This document shows positions 53,923-62,131 of a stretch of DNA of 64,000 bases, piece by piece (position 1 is the first letter of the stretch; every line of letters begins with the position of its first letter). Origin of the DNA: Bryobacteraceae bacterium. GTDB lineage: Bacteria; Acidobacteriota; Terriglobia; Bryobacterales; Bryobacteraceae. The DNA lies in NCBI GenBank assembly GCA_025928545.1, contig JAICJH010000006.1:62001-126000 (forward strand). The letters are read 5' to 3'. The notes below the pieces were generated by a model. The model was not told where the DNA came from. It saw only the letters and a list, made by a program, of their open reading frames with translations, and made no database searches. Both the position numbers and the translations under genes were made by a program.

Positions 53923-56283
53923 TTGCCCCAAAGTCCCGCCTCGCGACCCGCCAGTTGGCCCCTACTCTATCTGGCGCTGGCCTTAACCACATCCGGTACT
54001 TTGCTGCTGGAACTCACCCTCACCCGCATCTTTTCCGTCGTCTTCTACTACCATTTTGCGTTTCTGGCTATTTCAATCGCCCTGTTCGGCCTTGGCGTGG
54101 GTGGGGTTCTGTCCTACGTAGTGGCGCCAGGCGGCCGCATTTACAGGAAGCTCGGCGCGGCGAGTCTCATCAATTCGGTGCTGGCTTTGGGCGCGCTGCT
54201 TTTCGTCCTGACCCGCGGCGCCGATATCGGCACCGTGGAACTCGGCATTATTTATTTCACGACGGCTCTGCCATTTGTCGGGACGGGCATCATCGTTTCA
54301 CTCGCCATTTCGGAAACGATGGAGCGCATCGATAAAGTTTATTTTTTCGATTTGCTCGGCGCCGCCGCCGGCTGTCTTGCGCTGGTGGCTTTTCTGAATA
54401 CCTTCGGTGGCCCCAACACTGTGATTGCGGTCTCCATCATCTTTGCAGCAGCCGCGGCGATCTGGTTCAGTCTGGACGCTTACCGCGTGGGACGAATCGC
54501 GGGCGTCGGAGTTGGCCTGTTGTTCACCATCGTTCTGATCCTGAACTGGGGCCATCCGTTCATCGAGGTCCGTTACGCCAAAGGCCTGAAGCTGCGCACC
54601 GAACAATACACGAAGTGGAACAGCATTTCGCGCATCGGCCTCGCTCCCGACAAAGATGCCGGCGAGATGATCTTCATCGATGCCGATGCCTCCACCGCGA
54701 TCGCGAATTTCGACTTCAACCATCTGACCCCGAACCAGTTTGACGAACTGGAACACCAGGGCCCCGGTATTCCCTACAATCTGCGCCCCGGCGCCAAGAC
54801 CCTCATCATCGGACCGGGCGGCGGTTGGGATGTCTCACGCTCTCTGGCTTCCGGGAGTCACGACGTAACAGCCGTCGAAATCAATCCAATCATCGCCACG
54901 AAGATCATGCGGCAGCAGTTTCCGCATCTGAGCCAGAATCTCTATCTTCGACCCGACGTCCATATCAACATCGAAGACGGGCGCAGTTTCGTGCGGCGCA
55001 GCAGCGATCGCTTTCAAGTGATTCAGGCGACGCTGGTGGATACCTGGGCTTCCACCGCCGCGGGAGCATTCGCGCTCTCGGAAAACAATCTCTACACAAC
55101 CGACGCCTTCCGCGATTACCTCACGCATCTCACTCCCGACGGTTTGCTGACCTTCACTCGCTGGGGCTTCGATCCGCCCCGCGAATCGCTGCGCCTGGTC
55201 TCGTTGGCGATGTCTGCCCTGTCGGATCTCGGCCAACACGAACCATGGCGGCACGTTCTTGTCGGACGCTCCGGCGGAAAATCTGAGTTGCACGGCTGGG
55301 GTGCGCTCGACACTGTCATCTTCTCGCGTATGCCCCTGAGCGACGCGGATGTCGCCCGTGCGCGGCAGGCTTTTGCCGACGCGCACATGGAAGCGGTCTA
55401 TCTGCCCGGTGACCCGCCGCGCAATGAATTCGGCCAGTTGCTGCTGGCGAAAGATCCCGTCGCATGGCAACAGAATTACCAGTTCGACATCACTCCGGTC
55501 AGCGACAATCGCCCGTTCTTCTTCTATACGGTGCAGCCGCGCGATGTCTCGGCTTTCATTCTGAAAACGAATTCGAAGTCGGCAGATTACAAGGTCAACG
55601 TAGCGGTGCCGAAGTTGTTCGACGCCATGATCGTGAGTGTGATTGCGGTGGCGATTATTCTCATCCTGCCCCCGCTCGTGCTCGGAACCAGGTTGCCGCA
55701 CGAGCGTTCCGTGCGCGGTTTTCTGCTCTACTTCCTGGCGATCGGCATGGGTTACATCCTGATCGAAGTGGCCATGATTCAGAAATTCGTGCTCTTCCTC
55801 GGCCATCCCACTTACGCCCTCACTGTGGTTATTTTCTCGATGCTGGTATCGAGCGGCCTTGGCAGCTACGCCAGCCGAAAGTTGATTGGCGATAGCCCTG
55901 CCCGGCTGATCAAAGCTTTGACTGTGGTCGCTGTTCTGGTGGCAATCCTGGCGGCGATTGTGCAACCTGTGCTGAGTTCCGGCGTCGGTTTACCGCTGCT
56001 GGTGAAGATGGCGGCCACGGTTTTGTTGCTGGCCCCGGCGGGCTTTGCGATGGGCTTGCCGTTTCCGACAGGCTTGCGAATGCTGGAACGAGCTCACCCG
56101 CCATCCGTGCGCTGGGCCTGGTCGCTGAACGCCGCGGCCAGCGTGCTCGGTTCGGTGGGTGCTCTCGTTTTGGCGCTTTATCTCGGCATCGTACAGACCC
56201 TGCTGGTAGGCGGTGGACTCTACCTTTTTGCCGCGCTCGTAGCCGCTATCAGCCGGGTGCCGCGCGCGGCTCGCGTCGCGTAA
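53923..56283 (+). CDS. Polytopic membrane protein with spermidine-synthase-like domain
   Basis: A 786-residue protein with three parts: about six membrane helices (residues 10-215), a soluble Rossmann domain (about 250-545), and about six more helices (555-786). The soluble part resembles SpeE: TLIIGPGGGWDVSRSLASGSHDVTAVEINP (nucleoside-binding glycine loop and acidic strand), HINIEDGRSFVR and VIQATLVDTWASTAAGAFALSENNLY. The aminopropyl-transfer motif DSSDP is not preserved (VDTWAS), so the reaction may differ. TTG 53923 is the start. Proximity to aguA/aguB suggests polyamine-related work; not proven. Confidence 0.78.
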   Translation: MPQSPASRPASWPLLYLALALTTSGTLLLELTLTRIFSVVFYYHFAFLAISIALFGLGVGGVLSYVVAPGGRIYRKLGAASLINSVLALGALLFVLTRGADIGTVELGIIYFTTALPFVGTGIIVSLAISETMERIDKVYFFDLLGAAAGCLALVAFLNTFGGPNTVIAVSIIFAAAAAIWFSLDAYRVGRIAGVGVGLLFTIVLILNWGHPFIEVRYAKGLKLRTEQYTKWNSISRIGLAPDKDAGEMIFIDADASTAIANFDFNHLTPNQFDELEHQGPGIPYNLRPGAKTLIIGPGGGWDVSRSLASGSHDVTAVEINPIIATKIMRQQFPHLSQNLYLRPDVHINIEDGRSFVRRSSDRFQVIQATLVDTWASTAAGAFALSENNLYTTDAFRDYLTHLTPDGLLTFTRWGFDPPRESLRLVSLAMSALSDLGQHEPWRHVLVGRSGGKSELHGWGALDTVIFSRMPLSDADVARARQAFADAHMEAVYLPGDPPRNEFGQLLLAKDPVAWQQNYQFDITPVSDNRPFFFYTVQPRDVSAFILKTNSKSADYKVNVAVPKLFDAMIVSVIAVAIILILPPLVLGTRLPHERSVRGFLLYFLAIGMGYILIEVAMIQKFVLFLGHPTYALTVVIFSMLVSSGLGSYASRKLIGDSPARLIKALTVVAVLVAILAAIVQPVLSSGVGLPLLVKMAATVLLLAPAGFAMGLPFPTGLRMLERAHPPSVRWAWSLNAAASVLGSVGALVLALYLGIVQTLLVGGGLYLFAALVAAISRVPRAARVA

Positions 56284-56321
56284 AGTTCAGGCGAATCCGC
56301 GCGCGGCATGACACAAGCGGC

Positions 56322-56903
56322 ATGACACAGGACGACAAATCCAACGGCTACGAAGAGATCGCGGACCAGTTCATCGCCAGCCGCAACCCCGTCATCGGAG
56401 CGGAGACAGTGCGCCAATGGAGCACCATCCTGCCGCGGAGCGCGGCGATCCTGGATCTCGGGTGCGGTCACGGATTCCCCATCTCTCAGGTGCTTGTGGA
56501 TGAAGGCTTCACGGTCTATGGAATTGACACCTCGCCAACAATGGTCGCCGCGTTTCGGAAAAGATTTCCCGATGCGCACGCGCGGTGCGAGAGCGTGGAA
56601 GAATCGGATTTCTTCGGATGCCAATTCGATGCGGTAGTGGCATGGGGCCTGATGTTTCTGCTGGCGGAGGATGTGCAGGCCACGTTGATTCGAAAAGTGG
56701 CTCACGCGCTCAAGCCCGGTGGACGGTTTCTATTCACAGCTCCGCGCGAAATCGGTCAGTGGGCGGATCTCAAGACCGGGCGTCAATCCATTTCGCTGGG
56801 AAAAGCTGCTTATGAGGACCTTCTGAAAACCGAGGGCTTCGCGATGGAGGGCGAGCAACTCGATGGCGGCAGCAATTACTACTACCTGGCGATCAGGCCC
56901 TGA
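56322..56903 (+). CDS. SAM-dependent methyltransferase
   Basis: A 193-residue class I methyltransferase: SAM motif LDLGCGHGFPIS, acidic strand-2 end VYGIDTSPTMV, motif IV DAVVAWGLMFLL, and the post-motif KPGGRFLFTAPRE. Target unknown. Its ATG lies in the second copy of a 14-base tandem duplication (56303-56329) that also creates a short MTQAA leader frame. The 3' end overlaps the convergent TetR gene by 11 bases. Confidence 0.88.
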   Translation: MTQDDKSNGYEEIADQFIASRNPVIGAETVRQWSTILPRSAAILDLGCGHGFPISQVLVDEGFTVYGIDTSPTMVAAFRKRFPDAHARCESVEESDFFGCQFDAVVAWGLMFLLAEDVQATLIRKVAHALKPGGRFLFTAPREIGQWADLKTGRQSISLGKAAYEDLLKTEGFAMEGEQLDGGSNYYYLAIRP

Positions 56904-57483
56904 CAGCCAGCAGCAATCGAAAATGCTCCCGCAGTTGGGCGATGGTTCGATCGAACGGCTCAACCGATCCATACGACCGCGACAGCATCACTCCGCCCTC
57001 CATCACCGCAAGAACGTAAGTTGCCAGAGCTTCCGAATCCGTGCCGGCGGGAAGCTTCATCTGATCGACGCACTCACGCACCGCTCCGATCCACCCCGTG
57101 AAGTTCTGGGAAATCAAATCGTGAGCGGGCCGATTCTCCGGATCGATTTCAAGAGCGAGGCGCCCCAGAGGACATCCGTACTTACAATCGGTTTGCAGGA
57201 TTCGTCCGCGGTAGCCTTCGAGAATTGCGAAAATTCTTTCAACAGGCTCCCGAGCGCTCGCAAATGCCGGGTCGATTACGACCGGCCTGAGGGCTTGAAC
57301 GTAGGTCTCCAGCACGGCCCGAAGCAGCGCTTCCTTGCTTTCGAAAAAATGATAGAAGCTGCCCGAATTCACCTGGGAATGCGCCAGCAGATCGGCCATG
57401 CTCGTCCCGGCGAAACCGCGCTCCCAAAACAGAAAGCGGGCGGATTCGATCAGACGCTCCTTCGTCCCGGGGTTTTTCGTCAT
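56893..57483 (-). CDS. TetR family transcriptional regulator
   Basis: A 196-residue TetR regulator. Helix-turn-helix: TKERLIESARFLFWERGFAGTSMADLLAHSQVNSGSFYHFFESKEALL. The C-terminal ligand domain contains DCKYGCPLGRLALEI, a cysteine-bearing motif found in a subgroup of TetR proteins. It is divergently arranged with the SRPBCC gene (57 bases between starts) and may control it. Confidence 0.9.
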   Translation of the reverse strand: MTKNPGTKERLIESARFLFWERGFAGTSMADLLAHSQVNSGSFYHFFESKEALLRAVLETYVQALRPVVIDPAFASAREPVERIFAILEGYRGRILQTDCKYGCPLGRLALEIDPENRPAHDLISQNFTGWIGAVRECVDQMKLPAGTDSEALATYVLAVMEGGVMLSRSYGSVEPFDRTIAQLREHFRLLLAVRA

Positions 57484-57539
57484 GACCTTATTGACTTTTT
57501 AGAGTAGCAGTGATTTACTTGAATGATCAACCAAGTAAT

Positions 57540-58067
57540 ATGAAAACACTCCTGCTCTTCGCCATCGCCACCCTCACCTTCGCGCAAAGCCCGGTCAAGA
57601 CGGTAAAACGGCCTGCTCCCGACAAGGCGCTGATATTCGAGGTGACTGTCCCCGCCAGCCGGGCTGACGTCTGGAAGGCCTTCACCACCAGTGAAGGTCT
57701 GAGCACCTGGCTGACTCCCGGCGCCATCGTGGATCTCCGAAAAGGCGGTGAGTGGACGGCGCATTTCCCTGGCGGCAGCACCGGCGGCGGTAACATCCTG
57801 AGCTTTATTCCGGAAAAGGAAGTGGTCATCGCAGCCCTGTGCCCCGATCAATTCCCCACAGTTCGCGCAACGCGAACCAACGCCAGATTCGAATTCATCG
57901 TGCAAGGGAATTCGACGCTGGTGCGGCTTACGCAAACCGGCTGGAAGACGGGAGAAGAGTGGGACAAAGCCTATGACTATCTCGCCCAGGGCAACGTGCA
58001 GTTACTCGAAACTCTTCGCCGCCGCTTCGTGAGCGGACCCCTCGACTGGGCGAAAGAGTGGAAATAA
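57540..58067 (+). CDS. Exported SRPBCC/AHSA1-domain protein
   Basis: A 175-residue protein with a short signal (KTLLLFAIATLTFAQS) and an AHSA1-type START-like domain: IFEVTVPASRADVWKAFTTSEGLSTWLTPGA, ending with WDKAYDYLAQGNVQLLETLRRRFVSGP. AHSA1 domains are hydrophobic-ligand cavities and are usually cytoplasmic, so the signal peptide is noteworthy. ATG 57540 starts the signal; a frame from 57510 adds ten unconvincing residues. Likely regulated by the adjacent divergent TetR. Confidence 0.82.
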   Translation: MKTLLLFAIATLTFAQSPVKTVKRPAPDKALIFEVTVPASRADVWKAFTTSEGLSTWLTPGAIVDLRKGGEWTAHFPGGSTGGGNILSFIPEKEVVIAALCPDQFPTVRATRTNARFEFIVQGNSTLVRLTQTGWKTGEEWDKAYDYLAQGNVQLLETLRRRFVSGPLDWAKEWK

Positions 58068-58300
58068 GAAAACGCCGGTGACAACTTTCTACCGGTTTCT
58101 CGACCCGTCCGCATGTGACTAATTCGCGGACTGTTAGCCCGCTTTCTCCACCCGGACCCGGCGTTGTTAACCCCTTATTTCCTTGCAGTCCATGCTACCG
58201 TCCAGGCGTATAGACGGCCGTCTTCGACAAGGAGCTCCGGCCAACGGTTCTTTGCCAACAGAATATTGACCGGACACGCGCAGACTCCGCAACGAAATAC

Positions 58301-58334
58301 GGCCCAGGTTCGTTTTGTAAAACGAACCTGGGCC
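58301..58334. terminator. Perfect 16-bp inverted repeat downstream of ahcY
   Basis: GGCCCAGGTTCGTTTT (58301-58316) and AAAACGAACCTGGGCC (58319-58334) pair fully with a 2-base loop. It lies 22 bases past the ahcY stop. The trailing T run expected on the ahcY strand is weak, so it may be a terminator, a 3' stabiliser or a protein site. Confidence 0.55.
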
Positions 58335-58356
58335 GCAAAAAAACTCCGGTCGGCAG

Positions 58357-59784
58357 TTAGTAGCGGTAGTGATCCGGCTTGTACGGACCGTCCACCGGAA
58401 CGCCGATGTAATCCGCCTGCTCCTTCGTCAGCCGCGTGAGTTTCACGCCGATCTTTTCAAGGTGCAGCCGCGCCACTTCCTCGTCCAGCTTCTTCGGCAG
58501 AACGTAAACGCCGGGCTTGTAGGTGTCTTTGTTGGCCCACAGATCCAGCTGCGCCAAAGTCTGGTTGGAGAAGCTGTTCGACATCACAAAGCTGGGGTGG
58601 CCTGTCGCGCAACCCAGGTTCACCAGGCGGCCCTCAGCCAGCACGAAAATGCTGTTGCCCGCCGGGAACGTGTACTGATCCACCTGCGGCTTGATCTCCA
58701 GCTTCTTCGCGTCCGACCCGTTGAGCTTATCCACCTGAATTTCGCTGTCGAAGTGGCCGATATTGCAGACAATCGCCTGATCCTTCATCTTGCGCATGTG
58801 CTCCAGCGTGATCACGTCGACATTGCCCGTCGTCGTAACGTAGATATCGCCGCGGCCCAGTGTGTCTTCAATCGGGCAGACTTCGTAGCCTTCCATCGCC
58901 GCCTGCAAAGCGTTAATCGGATCGATTTCCGTGATCACCACACGGGCGCCGAGACCCCGCAGCGAGTGCGCGCTTCCCTTGCCGACATCGCCGTACCCGC
59001 AAACCACGCAGACTTTGCCGGCAACCATGACGTCGGTCGCGCGCTTGATGCCGTCGGCCAGCGATTCGCGGCAGCCATACAGGTTATCGAACTTGGACTT
59101 CGTGACCGAATCGTTCACATTGATGGCGGGAATCAGCAGTTCGCCCGCTTCGTGCATCTTGTATAAGCGGTGAACGCCGGTCGTGGTTTCTTCCGAAACG
59201 CCGCGCCAGTCCTTCACCACGTTGTGCCAGACGGTCTTGTTTTCCGCGTTGATCTTCTTCAGCAGATCTTTGATGACCTGCTCTTCGCGGTTGCCGGAAG
59301 GCGTGTTGACCCACTTGCTGCCATTTTCCAGTTCGTAGCCCTTATGGATGAAGAGGGTCGCATCGCCGCCATCGTCCACGATGAGCTGCGGACCCAGCCC
59401 ACCCGGATGGCTCAGCGCCATGTTCGTGCACCACCAGTAGTCTTCGAGTGTTTCGCCCTTCCACGCAAAAACGGGCACGCCGGCCGCCGCGATGGCTGCG
59501 GCTGCATGATCCTGAGTGGAGAAAATATTGCAGCTTGCCCAGCGCACCGAAGCGCCGAGGTCGACCAGGGTTTCGATCAGCACCGCGGTCTGAATCGTCA
59601 TGTGCAGCGATCCGGTGACCCGCACGCCGGCCAACGGCTTCGTTTTTGCATATTTCTGTCGGATCGACATCAGGCCGGGCATTTCCTTCTCGGCGATGGT
59701 GATCTCTTTACGGCCCCAATCGGCCAGTTTCATGTCTGCGACTTTGTAATCAAGGCCTGTTGCGGGTAGTGTGGCGCTGCTCAT
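58357..59784 (-). CDS. ahcY: Adenosylhomocysteinase
   Basis: A 475-residue S-adenosylhomocysteine hydrolase, splitting SAH to adenosine and homocysteine with bound NAD. It has [17 protein letters not shown], the substrate region [15 protein letters not shown]-like ([16 protein letters not shown]), [21 protein letters not shown] with catalytic Lys/Asp, NAD motif [17 protein letters not shown], and the conserved end [10 protein letters not shown]. Full length of the bacterial type with inserts. A GGAG site lies 12 bases upstream. Divergent from an ArsR-methyltransferase gene, with an ATCAA/TTGAT palindrome between. Confidence 0.97.
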   Translation of the reverse strand: MSSATLPATGLDYKVADMKLADWGRKEITIAEKEMPGLMSIRQKYAKTKPLAGVRVTGSLHMTIQTAVLIETLVDLGASVRWASCNIFSTQDHAAAAIAAAGVPVFAWKGETLEDYWWCTNMALSHPGGLGPQLIVDDGGDATLFIHKGYELENGSKWVNTPSGNREEQVIKDLLKKINAENKTVWHNVVKDWRGVSEETTTGVHRLYKMHEAGELLIPAINVNDSVTKSKFDNLYGCRESLADGIKRATDVMVAGKVCVVCGYGDVGKGSAHSLRGLGARVVITEIDPINALQAAMEGYEVCPIEDTLGRGDIYVTTTGNVDVITLEHMRKMKDQAIVCNIGHFDSEIQVDKLNGSDAKKLEIKPQVDQYTFPAGNSIFVLAEGRLVNLGCATGHPSFVMSNSFSNQTLAQLDLWANKDTYKPGVYVLPKKLDEEVARLHLEKIGVKLTRLTKEQADYIGVPVDGPYKPDHYRY

Positions 59785-59801
59785 GCTGTTTCTAATCTCC
59801 T

Positions 59802-59825
59802 ATCAACTAATCAAAATATATTGAT
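59802..59825. promoter_or_regulatory. Putative ArsR-type operator between ahcY and the regulator gene
   Basis: ATCAA-N6-TTGAT palindrome at 59810-59825, with another ATCAA at 59802-59806, in the 73-base gap between two divergent starts. AT-rich short-armed palindromes of this kind are typical ArsR family sites. Binding is inferred from position and form only. Confidence 0.55.
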
Positions 59826-59857
59826 GTATTGCTCCGACAAGTTCTACAATAGCATGC

Positions 59858-60778
59858 GTGGCATCGATTCTCAAGAGTCTCAAACTGGTTTCCGATCCGA
59901 GCCGTCTCCGCATTCTGTTGCTCCTCGAACAGGAAGAATTATCCGTGGCCGAGCTTCAGGAAATCCTGGCCATGGGACAGAGCCGGATCTCCACCCATCT
60001 TTCCCAGCTCAAGGCCGCCGGACTTGTGGAGGACCGAAAACAAGGCAAGAACAGCATTTACCGGCTTCGCGATCGGCAACTGCTCCAGCTATTCCAATAC
60101 GCGGCCAGCGAACTTCCTGAAGCCACCACCGATTTGCGCGGCCTGGTGCTGGTGCTCGAAAAGCGGCGCGACAAGGTCCGGGGCTATTTCGATGAGCTGG
60201 CGGGGAAGTTTGGGCGCAACTACGTCCCCGGCCGCAGCTGGAAAGGGCTCGCCGAAACCCTGCTCCAGTTGATGCCCCCGATGGAGATTGCGGATTTGGG
60301 AGCGGGAGAAGGCACGTTTTCCCAGCTGCTTGCCCAGCGCGCCAAACGGGTAATCGCGGTCGACAACTCCGCGAAAATGGTGGAATTCGGCGCGAAGCTG
60401 GCCCGCGAAAACGGCATTGCGAATCTGGAATACCGCGTGGGAGATCTGGAGTCGCCGCCGATCGAAGACGCCTCCATCGATCTGGCGTTCTTCAGCCAAA
60501 GCCTGCATCACGCCCTCCATCCCGAAAGGGCTGTAACGGCAGGGGCGCGGCTTCTCAGGCCGGGCGGCAGGATCGTCATCCTCGACCTGAAGAAGCACAG
60601 CTTCGAGCAGGCGCGGGATCTTTATGCGGATACCTGGCTTGGCTTTTCGGAAGTGGAGTTGCGTGGTTTCCTGGAAAATGCCGGATTCGAAGATGTGCAA
60701 AGCTGGGTCGTGGACCGCGAACAACAATCGCCGGGCCTGGAAACGATTCTCGCCATTGGCCGGAAGCCCGCTGCATGA
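59858..60778 (+). CDS. ArsR regulator fused to a SAM methyltransferase domain (SahR-like)
   Basis: A 306-residue fusion starting at GTG 59858. Residues 1-85 form an ArsR winged helix (KLVSDPSRLRILLLLEQEELSVAELQEIL, GQSRISTHLSQLKAAGLVEDRKQGKNSIYRL). Residues 120-300 form a class I methyltransferase-like domain with SAM motif IADLGAGEGTFS, RVIAVDNSAKMV, SIDLAFFSQSLHHALHPE and LRPGGRIVILDL. The classic ArsR metal cysteines are absent. Fusions of this sort beside SAM-cycle genes suggest the second domain senses SAM/SAH to control ahcY. Overlaps the ICMT gene as ATGA. Confidence 0.88.
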   Translation: MASILKSLKLVSDPSRLRILLLLEQEELSVAELQEILAMGQSRISTHLSQLKAAGLVEDRKQGKNSIYRLRDRQLLQLFQYAASELPEATTDLRGLVLVLEKRRDKVRGYFDELAGKFGRNYVPGRSWKGLAETLLQLMPPMEIADLGAGEGTFSQLLAQRAKRVIAVDNSAKMVEFGAKLARENGIANLEYRVGDLESPPIEDASIDLAFFSQSLHHALHPERAVTAGARLLRPGGRIVILDLKKHSFEQARDLYADTWLGFSEVELRGFLENAGFEDVQSWVVDREQQSPGLETILAIGRKPAA

Positions 60779-61194
60779 ATTCTGAAGCTTCATTTGTCAC
60801 GTTCGTTCCGCTGGCCGGATTTGGCCTCCTGCTCGCCTTTACAGCAGGAGAAGGAGCGTGGCCACCGGAGCGGATCGCCGGATTTGTGCTGGTAGTTGGC
60901 GGCCTGGTTTTACTGACTATCGCCCGCTTCAATCTGGGAAGTTCATTTTCCGTGACTCCACAGGCGAAAAAGCTCGTGACGAACGGTGTCTATTCGAAAA
61001 TCCAGCATCCAGTCTATGTGTTTTCGGCCTTCGTGCTGGCGGGTCTCGCGTTGTACTTTGGAAAACCAACGTATCTCGTATTCCTCGTAGTACTGGTGCC
61101 GCTGCAAGTGGCGCGAGCACGCAAAGAAAGTCAGAAGCTGGAAGAAAAGTTCGGCGACGAATACCGGGAATGGAAGCGGACGACCTGGTTCTGA
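60775..61194 (+). CDS. Isoprenylcysteine carboxyl methyltransferase (ICMT) family protein
   Basis: A 139-residue membrane protein with four helices and the ICMT/PEMT C-terminal pattern LVTNGVYSKIQHPVYVFSAFVLAG, then RARKESQKLEEKFGDEYREWKRTTW (SAM-binding Glu/Arg). It methylates an unknown lipid or isoprenoid-linked substrate. Its start overlaps the ArsR-methyltransferase stop (ATGA), so it is cotranscribed with the SAM-cycle regulator. Confidence 0.88.
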   Translation: MNSEASFVTFVPLAGFGLLLAFTAGEGAWPPERIAGFVLVVGGLVLLTIARFNLGSSFSVTPQAKKLVTNGVYSKIQHPVYVFSAFVLAGLALYFGKPTYLVFLVVLVPLQVARARKESQKLEEKFGDEYREWKRTTWF

Positions 61195-61201
61195 CCGCGA
61201 C

Positions 61202-62089
61202 CTATCTGGTCGCCACCCAGGCCAGAACCGCTGCGCCAACCACAAGCCGATAAATTGCGAACGGCACAAAACCACGGCTGCGCACCCAGTTCATGAACCA
61301 GCCCACCACCCCGTAAGCCACCACAAACGAGATCAGAGTCCCCAAAAAAAGCAGTACCCATGAATGTGAGTCCATGTGAACCGGAAGTTCGCCGCTCGTG
61401 GGCTTCAGTGAGTCCCGCAGGTCATGGCCGGTCGCCGCCACCATCGTTGGAATCGAAAGCAAAAATGAGAATTCCAGCGCGGCAAATCGGGAAAGTCCGC
61501 AGATCTGGCCGCCCGCGATAGTCGCCATGGATCGCGAAGTGCCCGGGAAGATTCCGGAGAGCGCCTGGCACAGGCCAATCCAGATCGACCTTCCAACACC
61601 CATCTCTTCCACTTCGCGCGCCGCGTCGTTTTCCGACGAGCTCGTACCGTGGGAACCGTAGATCGCATCCACAATCCACATCACAACGCCGCCGACGATC
61701 ATTGTGATCGCGATCAGCGACAGGTTTTCCAGATGTTTTGAGATCAGCTTCTTCAGTAACAGTGCAGGCACCGCGGTAAAGAAAAAAGCGATCAAAGTCA
61801 GGGTGACCGGGTGGGTCATGACAGTGCGGTCCCCGCGCGTTCCCGACGGAAACGAGGCTAGCCAGACGGCGATGCGGTTCCGGAAGAAGATCGGCAGGCA
61901 AAGAATAGGCCCGATCTGAATCACGATGGCGAACATTTTCCAGAATCCGTTGCTCAGATCCGTGCCGAGCAGCGCCTGAGCGATACGTAAATGGGCGGTG
62001 GAACTGACGGGCAGGAACTCGGTGATCCCCTCAACGATTCCCAGGATGATGGTGAGCAAATAGTCGTTCAAGTAAGGCCATCTTAGCAA
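61202..62089 (-). CDS. uppP: Undecaprenyl-diphosphatase UppP/BacA
   Basis: A 295-residue integral membrane phosphatase that regenerates the C55 lipid carrier for cell-wall synthesis and can give bacitracin resistance. It has IILGIVEGITEFLPVSSTAHLRIAQALLG (conserved Glu-rich loop), GLCQALSGIFPGTSRSMATIAGGQICGLSR with the catalytic Ser/Arg, and a final VAYGVVGWFMNWV helix. It is a little longer than the usual 265-280 residues because of a charged loop (GTSSSENDAAREVEEMGVG). The start is TTG 62089; TTG 62071 is possible. Confidence 0.93.
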   Translation of the reverse strand: MLRWPYLNDYLLTIILGIVEGITEFLPVSSTAHLRIAQALLGTDLSNGFWKMFAIVIQIGPILCLPIFFRNRIAVWLASFPSGTRGDRTVMTHPVTLTLIAFFFTAVPALLLKKLISKHLENLSLIAITMIVGGVVMWIVDAIYGSHGTSSSENDAAREVEEMGVGRSIWIGLCQALSGIFPGTSRSMATIAGGQICGLSRFAALEFSFLLSIPTMVAATGHDLRDSLKPTSGELPVHMDSHSWVLLFLGTLISFVVAYGVVGWFMNWVRSRGFVPFAIYRLVVGAAVLAWVATR

Positions 62090-62131
62090 GCGGAGGGTGG
62101 CGACAACTGCACGCTATCCTGGTATCAAGAG

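Noticed and set aside
59785-59857. SAH riboswitch ahead of ahcY
   Set aside because: The gap is only 73 bases, AT-rich, and lacks the conserved SAH aptamer core; a protein operator fits better.
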